Positions 9,792 to 17,573 of a stretch of 64,000 nucleotides of DNA are shown piece after piece (within the stretch, counting starts at the first letter, position 1; every line of letters begins with the position of its first letter). The notes beneath the pieces are model-generated. The model did not search any database and had not been told where the DNA came from. It saw only the letters and a list, made by a program, of their open reading frames with translations. The DNA comes from Pseudomonas syringae. Its GTDB lineage: Bacteria > Pseudomonadota > Gammaproteobacteria > Pseudomonadales > Pseudomonadaceae. The stretch lies in contig NZ_LGSI01000049.1 in assembly GCF_001698815.1 (NCBI RefSeq), forward strand, positions 95,386 to 159,385, written 5' to 3'. Both the position numbers and the translations under genes were made by a program.

Positions 9792-10925
9792 TCAGGTGAC
9801 AGGCGCCAGCGGATCGATGAACACCTCCGCTCCGGTCAGGCCGACGGCGTTGCGCATCGCCTGGAAACTTTGCGTATACGCGTCGCGCGAGATTCTGTGG
9901 GTGACGCTTGTTACGGAGTACAGGCCTGAATGCTGTCGCCCCGCCCCGCGTACCAGCACGGGCAAACCCGGCTGGAGAGGGCGGCCGAATTTCAGACCAT
10001 CGACTTCACCGTTAGCCGAAACCGTGCGGTTCGACTGTGTGACACGGCCGAACGCGCGAACGAGTTTCTCGGCGGGGCTCGATGCATCACCCACCTCATC
10101 CATTTCGATTGCGGGCGGCATCATGCGGGCAATTGATGGTTCCAACCCCATCGGCAGCTCCGTCGGCGTCGACGCGAAAACCGGGACGGGCATGCGGGTG
10201 TGCGGGTCAACATAGCTCGTCAGTACGGTGGCGGGCTTCAACATCTGGTTGCTGATCTGGAAACTGCGCAAATTCGATTGCGATCCGAAGTCGATCGAAA
10301 GCACGCCTTGGGCTGGCGCAACCGTGATCGGCGGATGGAAATGCCCGACATTGAAACCCGCAAGCGGATCGGGCTGAATATAAAGCTGGTAGCCGTATTT
10401 CGACGCCAGTTGCTCCAGAAAGGCATTGTCGCGTACGCGTTGCGTTGTCGTCGTATCCAGTGTCGTTCGCAACAGCGGCGTCGCCTCGGCGAGGGGAAGG
10501 ATTGCGTATTTGCTGAAAATGGCTGAGGCAATCGCATCGTCCGGCATGTTGGGCCAGGTGAAGGCCGTTTGCACTTGCCCCATCAGTGTTCCCAGTGCAT
10601 CAGCGCCCACGACTTCCAGCCGTGCCGACCCCGGCTCGCTCCCGACGTGTATTTGGACATCACGGATATAGCCGTTGATCAAGGTCAACGGCAGGCCAAG
10701 CCCGAAAGACAGGCTGATGCGCACTGGCATCATCGGTCGGAACAGATCGAAGACCAGGACATCGAGATCGCCCGTCGTCGTGCGGCTGAGTTCGATATGC
10801 AATCGGAACATCGCCGCACCTTCTACCGAGGTCTCGACCTCGATCTCCGAGAGCGCGCTCGTGATGAAAGGTGGCAGAGGCGCGAACCCCAGGTTCACCA
10901 TGAAAAAGGACGGCAGGAGGCTCAT
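9792..10925 (-). CDS. Phage late control gpD-like hub protein
   Basis: 377 residues from the ATG at 10925 (MSLLPSFFMVNLGFAPLPPF), chosen because it overlaps the upstream stop by 4 bp and gives the usual family start. ISLSFGLGLPLTLINGYIRD, the segment TTQRVRDNAFLEQLASKYGY and VTSVTHRISRDAYTQSF are typical of gpD/gp27-like hub proteins, the N-terminal half of VgrG. These trimerise to adapt the sixfold tube to the threefold spike. The immediate neighbour is the gpV-like spike, supporting a split VgrG. Confidence 0.88.
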   Translation of the reverse strand: MSLLPSFFMVNLGFAPLPPFITSALSEIEVETSVEGAAMFRLHIELSRTTTGDLDVLVFDLFRPMMPVRISLSFGLGLPLTLINGYIRDVQIHVGSEPGSARLEVVGADALGTLMGQVQTAFTWPNMPDDAIASAIFSKYAILPLAEATPLLRTTLDTTTTQRVRDNAFLEQLASKYGYQLYIQPDPLAGFNVGHFHPPITVAPAQGVLSIDFGSQSNLRSFQISNQMLKPATVLTSYVDPHTRMPVPVFASTPTELPMGLEPSIARMMPPAIEMDEVGDASSPAEKLVRAFGRVTQSNRTVSANGEVDGLKFGRPLQPGLPVLVRGAGRQHSGLYSVTSVTHRISRDAYTQSFQAMRNAVGLTGAEVFIDPLAPVT

Positions 10926-11215
10926 GACGCGCCCTCGCTGCCAGGTTGTGGAACGACGATCCTCGCGCCAGGTCGCGCCGTCAGATCGGCGGGACGCGCC
11001 ACGAGATTCGCATCGCACAAGCGCCAGAATGTCTCGGGGTCTTGCGCAATTCGCCAGGCCGCAAGATCAGGCCGGTCCAGGGGTTCTACGATGGTTCCCG
11101 CCGACCCCGTCGGCGTTGGCAAAAAACGAATGCGCTTGTGACGGATCACCCGGCCATCGGATGCCGTGTACTCGCTCTCGCCTATGGGCTCGTAGCGGCT
11201 GCCGCGCGTAAACAT
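10922..11215 (-). CDS. LysM-like tail/hub protein
   Basis: 97 residues from the ATG at 11215 (MFTRGSRYEPIGESEYTASD). The C-terminal part RIAQDPETFWRLCDANLVA...RPGARIVVPQP resembles the LysM-type fold of phage tail protein X and eCIS LysM proteins (Afp7/gp53 class), which clamp the hub to the inner tube. The usual shape of such proteins is a short N-terminal beta region plus a LysM, matching the length here. It is coupled by overlap to the gpD-like gene and 7 bp from the CIS tube protein gene. Confidence 0.72.
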   Translation of the reverse strand: MFTRGSRYEPIGESEYTASDGRVIRHKRIRFLPTPTGSAGTIVEPLDRPDLAAWRIAQDPETFWRLCDANLVARPADLTARPGARIVVPQPGSEGAS

Positions 11216-11222
11216 GGTGGCC

Positions 11223-11879
11223 TCACAGCGGCAGAAGATCGGCGATCGCCGATGCATTGCCAAACGTGTTTGCGGTTGCCAGCACCTCCTTCTGCGCGTA
11301 TCCGGCCATGTAGACCCAGTAAGCGGGATTCGTGATTTCAAGATCGCGATAGGTCTGCACCCTAAGTGACAGATCGGCTGCGATGCGAATGGGGTTGAGC
11401 GCCGTATCGAACGCCTGCTCCTTGATCGTCAGACTCTCGACCCGAACGGGCAGAACCCTGCGTTCACCCCAGATCAGCAGCGTGAGTGGGGCTTGTTCCG
11501 CCGCGACAAAAGCCATGCCCGCAAGCGCAAGCGCTTCATTCATGACCACGAGCGGGAACGCGGGATAGAGCAACATCTCGAGGGCGGCAATGACCGGATG
11601 TAGGCCCATGCGCGCCGTTGTGGCGTTATCTGTCGGGAATTCAAGCTGGTCGGTGGCGTCAATTTCGACGGTGAAGGTGAGCGTTTCGTCGGGAGGCCCC
11701 GATGCCCGTTGAGATTCACCGCGCGCGCCCGAACCTTGACTTCCACGCGCCGTCAGGCTGCGCGAAACTTCGTCAGGATTGTATTGAAAGACGATAATCG
11801 TCGGCACCAACGCAGGCGGACGGTAGGCGGCCAAGCCGCCCTTGCGCAGACGGGGACTGCGCGGAAATTGTGATGGCAC
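11223..11879 (-). CDS. CIS tube-type protein (Afp7-like N-terminal region)
   Basis: About 219 residues when started at the GTG at 11879, which has AAGAAGG seven bases upstream; an alternative GTG at 11948 would add 23 residues (MICNRRSQTGCC...) that look less like a family start. TIIVFQYNPDEVSRSLTARG is the signature of CIS tube/LysM-associated proteins, and GLHPVIAALEMLLYP fits the same family. These proteins interface the inner tube and baseplate. It is the promoter-proximal gene of the leftward eCIS operon. Confidence 0.82.
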   Translation of the reverse strand: MPSQFPRSPRLRKGGLAAYRPPALVPTIIVFQYNPDEVSRSLTARGSQGSGARGESQRASGPPDETLTFTVEIDATDQLEFPTDNATTARMGLHPVIAALEMLLYPAFPLVVMNEALALAGMAFVAAEQAPLTLLIWGERRVLPVRVESLTIKEQAFDTALNPIRIAADLSLRVQTYRDLEITNPAYWVYMAGYAQKEVLATANTFGNASAIADLLPL

Positions 11880-11925
11880 GCGTATACCTTCTTGATTATA
11901 TAAAGAAAAGTCACAGCAACCGGTC

Positions 11926-11949
11926 TGTGATCGGCGATTGCAGATCACA
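11926..11949. promoter_or_regulatory. Inverted repeat in the divergent eCIS promoter region
   Basis: Two perfect 7-bp arms (TGTGATC and GATCACA) are separated by 10 bp in the 243-bp region between the two divergent eCIS operons. The spacing (TGTGA-N14-TCACA) is too wide for a CRP site. A weak promoter candidate for the rightward operon is TTGACG near 12074 with GTGCTA 17 bp downstream. A shared operator for both operons is an inference. Confidence 0.35.
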
Positions 11950-12122
11950 AGAGTACGTTCAGGTCAGTACAGCTTCTCAACAATGTCAAGTTCGGCCTGG
12001 ATTGCCAGAGAGGCGAGGGTTGACTTTTGTATTTTTTGTGCAGCTTTCAAAAGTCGACTAGAGTGAGTAGGCGTTGACGTTTTCAGCAGGCTCTGCGTGC
12101 TAGAAATGAGGAGGTATCTCCA

Positions 12123-14135
12123 ATGCCCGTCCGCCCAACTTATCCAGGCGTTTATGTCGAAGAGATCCCGAGCGGCATCAGAACCATCGCGGGTGTCTCG
12201 ACATCGGTCGCGGCATTCATCGGCAGCTTTCCGCGCGGTCTCCTGAACCAGGCAGTGCAACTGTTTGGTCTGGCGGATTTCGAGCGGGAATATGGCGGGC
12301 TCGATGTCGCCAGCGAAACGAGTTACGCCATCCAGCAATTCTTCCTGAATGGCGGCACCGAATGTTTCGTCGTCCGGGTCGCCGACACGGTCACGGCCCC
12401 CGCCGCGCAGGCGTCCGCCGTAATTCTGCCGAATGGGTTTGGTATCGATATCGCCAACGTATCCGCCGGGCGGCGCATTCGCGGGCAATCAGCGACGAAC
12501 CCCGGATCATGGGGAGACTCGCTGCGGGTCGATATCGATTTCGCAACGCGCCCGGCAACCCTCGCGGCCGAGAAGGGAACACTGTTCAACGCCACGATCA
12601 GCCTCATCCGGGTAGATGGTGACCGCACTGTCACGGTCGCAAGCGAGCGATACACCAATCTCACGATGCAGGCTGGGCAAGATAACGCGCTCGACACAAT
12701 CAACGCCGGGTCAACGCTTGTTCAACTGGACCGAACCGGTCTGCCCGCGCTACCCGCCACCGATGCGCGACCGGCCGCAAGCGGCACTGTCAGTGGGCCT
12801 CATCCGGCAGCAACCGCCGCACCGGCAGTTGCTACCAATTTGACGCTCACCCTCACTGTTAGCGGTGTCGCGCAGCCCCCGATTGCGCTCGTCATTCCGC
12901 CGACGCCAGCTCCGGGTCGCCTGGCAGACTGGGCCAACAATTTGCAGACAGTTATTCGCGCGCAAGCGGCGATTCTGCCGCTCCCGTTGCAACCTTATCT
13001 ATCCGAGGCAACGGTCGAGATCGTCGGCGAAAACACTGCACTCAACCCAGCGCGTTTTGTGATCCGCACCGGGCGCAAGGCGCGCCCCTTCGACACCAAT
13101 ACGACGTTGGACTTCAAGGGAGCTGATCTGGCGGATTATCTGCTCAATTCCTCCACTGGTCCGGTCGCAGCGAGAGCGGTCAAGTCGCCGCAATCCTACC
13201 CATTAACCAGCGGGCAAAATGGCAGCGCTGCTGTACCGGTTACCGCATACCGTGGTGTCCGTGCCGCGAAGACCGGGCTTTATGCGCTGGAAGACATCGA
13301 TCTGTTCAACATTCTTTGCGCCCCGGACGCCGCTGCCATGGCGGGTGCAGATATGCGGACGCTCTACACCGAGTGCGAAATCTACTGCGAAGAGCGACGC
13401 GCGATGGTGCTGGTTGATATCGACGCCAGCGTCGTGCGGCTCGATCAAATGCAGGCCTGGCTCGCCGACAACGAAACGCTGCGGCACCCCAATGCAGCCA
13501 TGTATTTTCCACGTACCCAGATTTCTGACCCGCTGTCGCGTGGACGGCTGCGGAGTATTGGCGCAAGCGGAACGATTGCAGGGCTCTATGCCCGCACCGA
13601 CACGCAGCGTGGTGTCTGGAAAGCACCCGCGGGCACCGATGCTCGGCTACGGAACGTGCAGGCCCTCGACTATGCGATGACTGATAGGGAGAACGGTGCG
13701 CTGAACCCGCTTGGCATCAATTGCCTGCGGACATTCCCCGTCTACAGCAGTATCTGCTGGGGCGCCCGAACGCTCGATGGTGCCGACCAGATTGCGTCCG
13801 ACTGGAAGTATGTTCCGGTCCGCCGTACAGCCTTGTTCCTTGAAGAGTCGCTTTATCGTGGGTCCAAGTGGGTGGTCTTCGAGCCGAATGACGAGCCGCT
13901 CTGGTCGCAGATCCGGCTCAATGTCGGGGCTTTCATGCAGGATCTTTTCCGCAAGGGTGCATTCCAGGGCTCGTCTGCGCGCGACGCCTATTTTGTGCGC
14001 TGCGATTCTGAGACGACGACACAGTTCGATATTGACAGCGGCATCGTCAATATCGAGGTGGGTTTCGCTCCGCTCAAACCCGCGGAGTTCGTCATCCTGA
14101 AAATTCATCAGATCGCACGGCGCGCCGAGGTTTGA
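12123..14135 (+). CDS. Contractile tail sheath protein
   Basis: 670 residues. The start MPVRPTYPGVYVEEIPSG, with the sheath hallmark YPGVYVEE, and the C-terminal domain (IDSGIVNIEVGFAPLKPAEF) identify a phage tail sheath family protein. Residues ~200-330 form an insertion rich in Ala/Pro/Thr, probably a surface-exposed domain. A strong GAGGAGGT ribosome binding site lies 7-8 bases before the ATG, consistent with the high expression needed for a many-copy subunit. Only one sheath gene is present, unlike Afp/PVC, which have three; this indicates a simpler eCIS lineage. First gene of the rightward operon. Confidence 0.95.
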   Translation: MPVRPTYPGVYVEEIPSGIRTIAGVSTSVAAFIGSFPRGLLNQAVQLFGLADFEREYGGLDVASETSYAIQQFFLNGGTECFVVRVADTVTAPAAQASAVILPNGFGIDIANVSAGRRIRGQSATNPGSWGDSLRVDIDFATRPATLAAEKGTLFNATISLIRVDGDRTVTVASERYTNLTMQAGQDNALDTINAGSTLVQLDRTGLPALPATDARPAASGTVSGPHPAATAAPAVATNLTLTLTVSGVAQPPIALVIPPTPAPGRLADWANNLQTVIRAQAAILPLPLQPYLSEATVEIVGENTALNPARFVIRTGRKARPFDTNTTLDFKGADLADYLLNSSTGPVAARAVKSPQSYPLTSGQNGSAAVPVTAYRGVRAAKTGLYALEDIDLFNILCAPDAAAMAGADMRTLYTECEIYCEERRAMVLVDIDASVVRLDQMQAWLADNETLRHPNAAMYFPRTQISDPLSRGRLRSIGASGTIAGLYARTDTQRGVWKAPAGTDARLRNVQALDYAMTDRENGALNPLGINCLRTFPVYSSICWGARTLDGADQIASDWKYVPVRRTALFLEESLYRGSKWVVFEPNDEPLWSQIRLNVGAFMQDLFRKGAFQGSSARDAYFVRCDSETTTQFDIDSGIVNIEVGFAPLKPAEFVILKIHQIARRAEV

Positions 14136-14148
14136 AAGGGGTTGAATG

Positions 14149-14673
14149 ATGGCTCAGTTCACGGTCAACGCACGACGCTTCGATCCCTACAAGAACTTCA
14201 AGTTCAGGGTGAAATGGGACGGCCGCTATGTCGCCGGCATCAGCAAGGTGTCAGCTCTAAAGCGCACGACCGAAGTCGTCGAACATCGGGAAGGCGGCGA
14301 CCCGAGTACCAGCCGCAAATCGCCCGGGCGCTCGAAGTATGAGCCACTGACGCTGGAGCGTGGTGTCACGCACGACATCGATTTCGAGCAATGGGCTAAC
14401 AAGATCTGGAATTTTGGTTCCGGCCCGGGGGCGGAAATGTCGCTCGCCGACTTCCGTAAAGACGTGATCCTCGACGTGTTCAATGAGGCGGGCCAGAAAG
14501 TTTTGTCTTACCAGCTCTATCGCTGCTGGGTGTCAGAGTATCAGGCGCTTCCTGATCTTGATGCCAATGCCAACGCGGTGGCGATCCAGATAATCAAGCT
14601 GGAAATAGAGGGTTGGGAAAGGGATTACGCGGTCGTCGAACCCGCCGAGCCGCGTTTCAACGAGCCAGCGTAA
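14149..14673 (+). CDS. Inner tube protein (T4 gp19-like phage tail protein)
   Basis: 174 residues starting MAQFTVNARRFDPYKNFKFR. The second of two adjacent ATGs (14149) is preferred because AAAGGGG lies seven bases upstream. The segments FKFRVKWDGRYVAGISKVS, TLERGVTHDIDFEQW and YRCWVSEYQALPDLDANAN are typical of the gp19-like tube family. It polymerises inside the sheath as the delivered tube. It follows the sheath gene directly. Only one tube gene is seen in the window. Confidence 0.95.
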   Translation: MAQFTVNARRFDPYKNFKFRVKWDGRYVAGISKVSALKRTTEVVEHREGGDPSTSRKSPGRSKYEPLTLERGVTHDIDFEQWANKIWNFGSGPGAEMSLADFRKDVILDVFNEAGQKVLSYQLYRCWVSEYQALPDLDANANAVAIQIIKLEIEGWERDYAVVEPAEPRFNEPA

Positions 14674-14721
14674 GCAAGAAACCCAAAGCAAATAGACCAC
14701 GCGTTGTGGAGGATGCTGCGG

Positions 14722-15519
14722 ATGGAAACGATCCCTTCTGTTTTCCAAATGGTGTTCTTGCCGTATGGGCTCTGGCAGGCTGGACAGCGCTATTGCACCA
14801 TTGCGGTTCGCCCAATCTCCGGCCACGACGAAATACTTGTGGAGGAGGCTCTTGCCGCCGGAGCCAGCGTCGCGCGCGCGGGCACTCTTCTGATAGGCCT
14901 ATGCGCCTCCCTGGCAACAGAGGAGGGCGCTCAAACGGCTCTCGGGTCAGAGGCCGCGCGGACGCTGACACTGGGGGATCGTGAACTCCTGTTTCGCGCA
15001 ATTTTTTCCAGCACGTTTTCGCCAAAAGTCGCGTCGGGGCGGCCATGCCCTGGCGATTGTGGCGAAACCATCGAGTTCGATCTTGACCTCTCCATCGCTC
15101 CCGAAATGCCGCCTGAACCGGGCCCGATCCATCATCTCGAATTCATGGGGCTGCAAGCTACTTGTCGATTGCTCACCGGTGCCGATCTGGAAGAGGCGGC
15201 GGGCACAGACGATCCGGTGTCATCGCTATGTCACGCCTGCACCGGTAATGATGCGCTGCCCTGCGACGTTCTTGCACAGGAACTGACCCGGCTGGACCCG
15301 AATGCGGAAACGGTGATCAATCTGACCTGTGCCGCCTGTGGTCACGAGACGCAGGTCTACCTCGATGGATTCGAGTTGATCAGGCATGCACTCGCCACGG
15401 AGGGTGGCATTTTCAGGCAGATCCATATTCTTGCAAGCGCCTATGGCTGGCGAGAACAGGACATTCTGGCGATCCCGCGCGCGCGCCGTCGCCGTTACTG
15501 TGCCTTGGCGAATGAATGA
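14722..15519 (+). CDS. T4 baseplate/tail-chaperone-like protein with two Cys pairs
   Basis: About 265 residues from the ATG at 14722 (METIPSVFQMVFLPYG), which has GGAGG nine bases upstream; ATGs at 14704 and 14713 are alternatives. Two Cys motifs (CPGDCGETIEF and LTCAACGHETQV) suggest a bound metal. The ending ILAIPRARRRRYCAL is the pattern seen at the end of T4-type baseplate/tail-assembly proteins encoded after tube genes. A role in tail assembly is inferred from that family and from its place between the tube and cap genes. It overlaps the next gene by 4 bp. Confidence 0.7.
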   Translation: METIPSVFQMVFLPYGLWQAGQRYCTIAVRPISGHDEILVEEALAAGASVARAGTLLIGLCASLATEEGAQTALGSEAARTLTLGDRELLFRAIFSSTFSPKVASGRPCPGDCGETIEFDLDLSIAPEMPPEPGPIHHLEFMGLQATCRLLTGADLEEAAGTDDPVSSLCHACTGNDALPCDVLAQELTRLDPNAETVINLTCAACGHETQVYLDGFELIRHALATEGGIFRQIHILASAYGWREQDILAIPRARRRRYCALANE

Positions 15520-16241
15520 TGGGCCGCCAGAGTAATTTCCTCACCCGACTTGTCGACCGTGCAGTTGTTCCGCAACCCGACATTGAGGCTCCGCTTGTCC
15601 GACCGCTGAGTGCCATCTATGAGGGCGGCGGCTTCGAGGCGGACCTTGTGACGCAAGAGGCCGAAACGCGCGCCAACCCTGGGATAGGGCAGCCTCAGAA
15701 TCACAGCGCGGCTGCGACACGTCCTCCCCCATCGCATGATGCGACAGAACCGCTCCGACCCCGGCACGAGCGGGGCGGGCGGCAGCTTCAGGCGCATTCG
15801 GAAATGTCGCCGACAGGACCCTCTGAGCGGAAAACCACAAGCCAGCGCGCCGCGAGGGAGGAAACCGCCACTGCTTCGGACCTGCGCATCGAAGAGAGAA
15901 CTCCGCCGATTGAACCCCGCATTGTCCAGCGACCATTGGACAAAACCGCGCATGCATTTGCCAGCCAGCCCATCACGTTGCAATCGGTGATCGACCATAT
16001 TTTTCGTGATGAAGGCAGACCAGGCAAAACCCGCGAGCCTCAGCCAATGCAGACTCCGCCTAACTCTGTCGAACAGCGCAGCGACAACCTGGAAGAGACG
16101 TCTGTGCCCCCGTTGGTCAGCATTGGTCGCATTGATATCTCAGTTGCTCCGCCGCTGCCTGGTCCATCACGGGAGACAGGCCTACCTCGTTCGCAGGGGT
16201 TCGCCGGCTACAGTCGCATTCGTCGTGGACAGGAACGATAG
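15516..16241 (+). CDS. Disordered Pro/Arg-rich eCIS protein, unknown
   Basis: 241 residues of low-complexity sequence rich in Pro, Arg, Glu and Ser with almost no hydrophobic core; only the ends (SNFLTRLVDRAVV, and VSIGRIDISVAPPLP) look structured. No recognised domain. Its ATG overlaps the preceding TGA (ATGA), so it is translated with the operon. eCIS loci often carry an equally poorly conserved gene at this place. No other tape-measure-like gene is visible in the window, so a length-determining or linker role is possible but unproven. Confidence 0.7.
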   Translation: MMGRQSNFLTRLVDRAVVPQPDIEAPLVRPLSAIYEGGGFEADLVTQEAETRANPGIGQPQNHSAAATRPPPSHDATEPLRPRHERGGRQLQAHSEMSPTGPSERKTTSQRAAREETATASDLRIEERTPPIEPRIVQRPLDKTAHAFASQPITLQSVIDHIFRDEGRPGKTREPQPMQTPPNSVEQRSDNLEETSVPPLVSIGRIDISVAPPLPGPSRETGLPRSQGFAGYSRIRRGQER

Positions 16242-16250
16242 GGAGCTTCG

Positions 16251-17573
16251 ATGGCGAATTTCAACGCGATTGCCGCCGTATCCCGCACCCTTCGGCGGTT
16301 GTTGCTTGACCGTATGGCAAGTGCTGGTGTGTCGGTCACACTCGCCCCGCCAGATGTGACGATTGCTGGCGTCAACGGACCCCGCGTCAATTTGTACCTC
16401 TATCAGGTGCTGGAGCAGGCGCAGCTCAAGAACCAGTCAATTCCCGGTCACGAGCATCCCGCAGCCTTCGGTCAGCCACCGCTGTCACTGACCATGCGTT
16501 TTCTTGTCAGCAGCTACGCCAGCTCCGAGGACCAGCAGGACTCGGATATCATCGCCCAATCCATCCTCGGCGACGCCATGCTGGTGTTGCACGATTTCGG
16601 CGCGCGCATGGAGAACATGCTCCTTCTCACCAACCGGGCAGGGGCCATCGGTGACCCGGTTCTTGATCCCGTACTGCAATCCGAATTTGAGCGGATAAAG
16701 CTGGTCTTGCATCCCATTCCCTTCGACGAAGTATCGAAGCTGTGGTCGGCAATGCCCGAGGCCAATCTACGCCGGTCGGTCGTGTACGAGGCCAGCGTCG
16801 TGCAGATCGAGGGGCGGCTCCCGCATCGTCAGGCGCAGCCCGTGTTGAGGCGTCGGATTCTGGCTTCAATCGCCAGACCACCCGTTCTTGTCGACGCCTA
16901 TCGGACAGCCCCGCCCACCGCTACTTCCTTGCGCGATGCTCGCATCGGGATTGGCGAGGAGATCACGATCGAGCATCTGCCCACGACCGCCGAGCGGCTT
17001 TATGTCTGTTTAGGGTCGCTTGAGCCGATTCGCGTTGCTCTGCCGTCGTACGGGATCATCCGCATCCTTGTCCCCGACGCGCATTATCCGATAGATCTCG
17101 ATCACCTGGCGGTGCGGCCCATCCCGCCGGAGACCCAGTTGCAACCCGGACCACTGGAAGTCGTTTTGATGTCGGCTACTGCGGTGAGCGGTGTTGAAGG
17201 CGGTCTTGACCGAGGAACGCCGGTCTCGACCGACCGCATGCTTACGTCCAACAGCGTGCTGATGCAATTGATCCCGCTTGTTGCAACCGCGTCGCCAACG
17301 TTCGGGAACGCAGGCGCGATCCTGCGTCTCACTGGCCAGCGCCTTTGGGCGGATACGCTGCCCAGTGAGGTCCTGATGGCGGATGTCGCAGTGCCCGTTC
17401 GGCCCCCGCAACCGGGCGATCAATGGGCGGCACCAACGTCCGTGCAAGTCGAAATTCCCGTCAGCGCAATTGCGGGTCTGCTTCCCCCGCGTGCGACACC
17501 CTACCGAGTCGCGGCCCAGACAAATGGCGTGCGTAGCCGCGAGAACGCACTGACTTTCAGGCTCGACCCATGA
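16251..17573 (+). CDS. DUF4255 (Pvc16/Afp16-like) tail terminator
   Basis: 440 residues. The N-terminal ~190 residues (FNAIAAVSRTLRRLLLDRM, then VNLYLYQVLEQAQLKNQ and LTMRFLVSSYAS) match the Pvc16 N-terminal/DUF4255 domain, which caps the distal end of the tube and sheath in Afp and PVC. The C-terminal half contains Ig-like beta segments (FGNAGAILRLTGQRLWADTL), larger than the minimal cap. A GGGAG site precedes the ATG. It is immediately upstream of the ATPase gene and overlaps it by 4 bp. Confidence 0.9.
   Translation: MANFNAIAAVSRTLRRLLLDRMASAGVSVTLAPPDVTIAGVNGPRVNLYLYQVLEQAQLKNQSIPGHEHPAAFGQPPLSLTMRFLVSSYASSEDQQDSDIIAQSILGDAMLVLHDFGARMENMLLLTNRAGAIGDPVLDPVLQSEFERIKLVLHPIPFDEVSKLWSAMPEANLRRSVVYEASVVQIEGRLPHRQAQPVLRRRILASIARPPVLVDAYRTAPPTATSLRDARIGIGEEITIEHLPTTAERLYVCLGSLEPIRVALPSYGIIRILVPDAHYPIDLDHLAVRPIPPETQLQPGPLEVVLMSATAVSGVEGGLDRGTPVSTDRMLTSNSVLMQLIPLVATASPTFGNAGAILRLTGQRLWADTLPSEVLMADVAVPVRPPQPGDQWAAPTSVQVEIPVSAIAGLLPPRATPYRVAAQTNGVRSRENALTFRLDP

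Noticed and set aside
11926..11949. CRP binding site
   Set aside because: TGTGA and TCACA are 14 bases apart instead of six.
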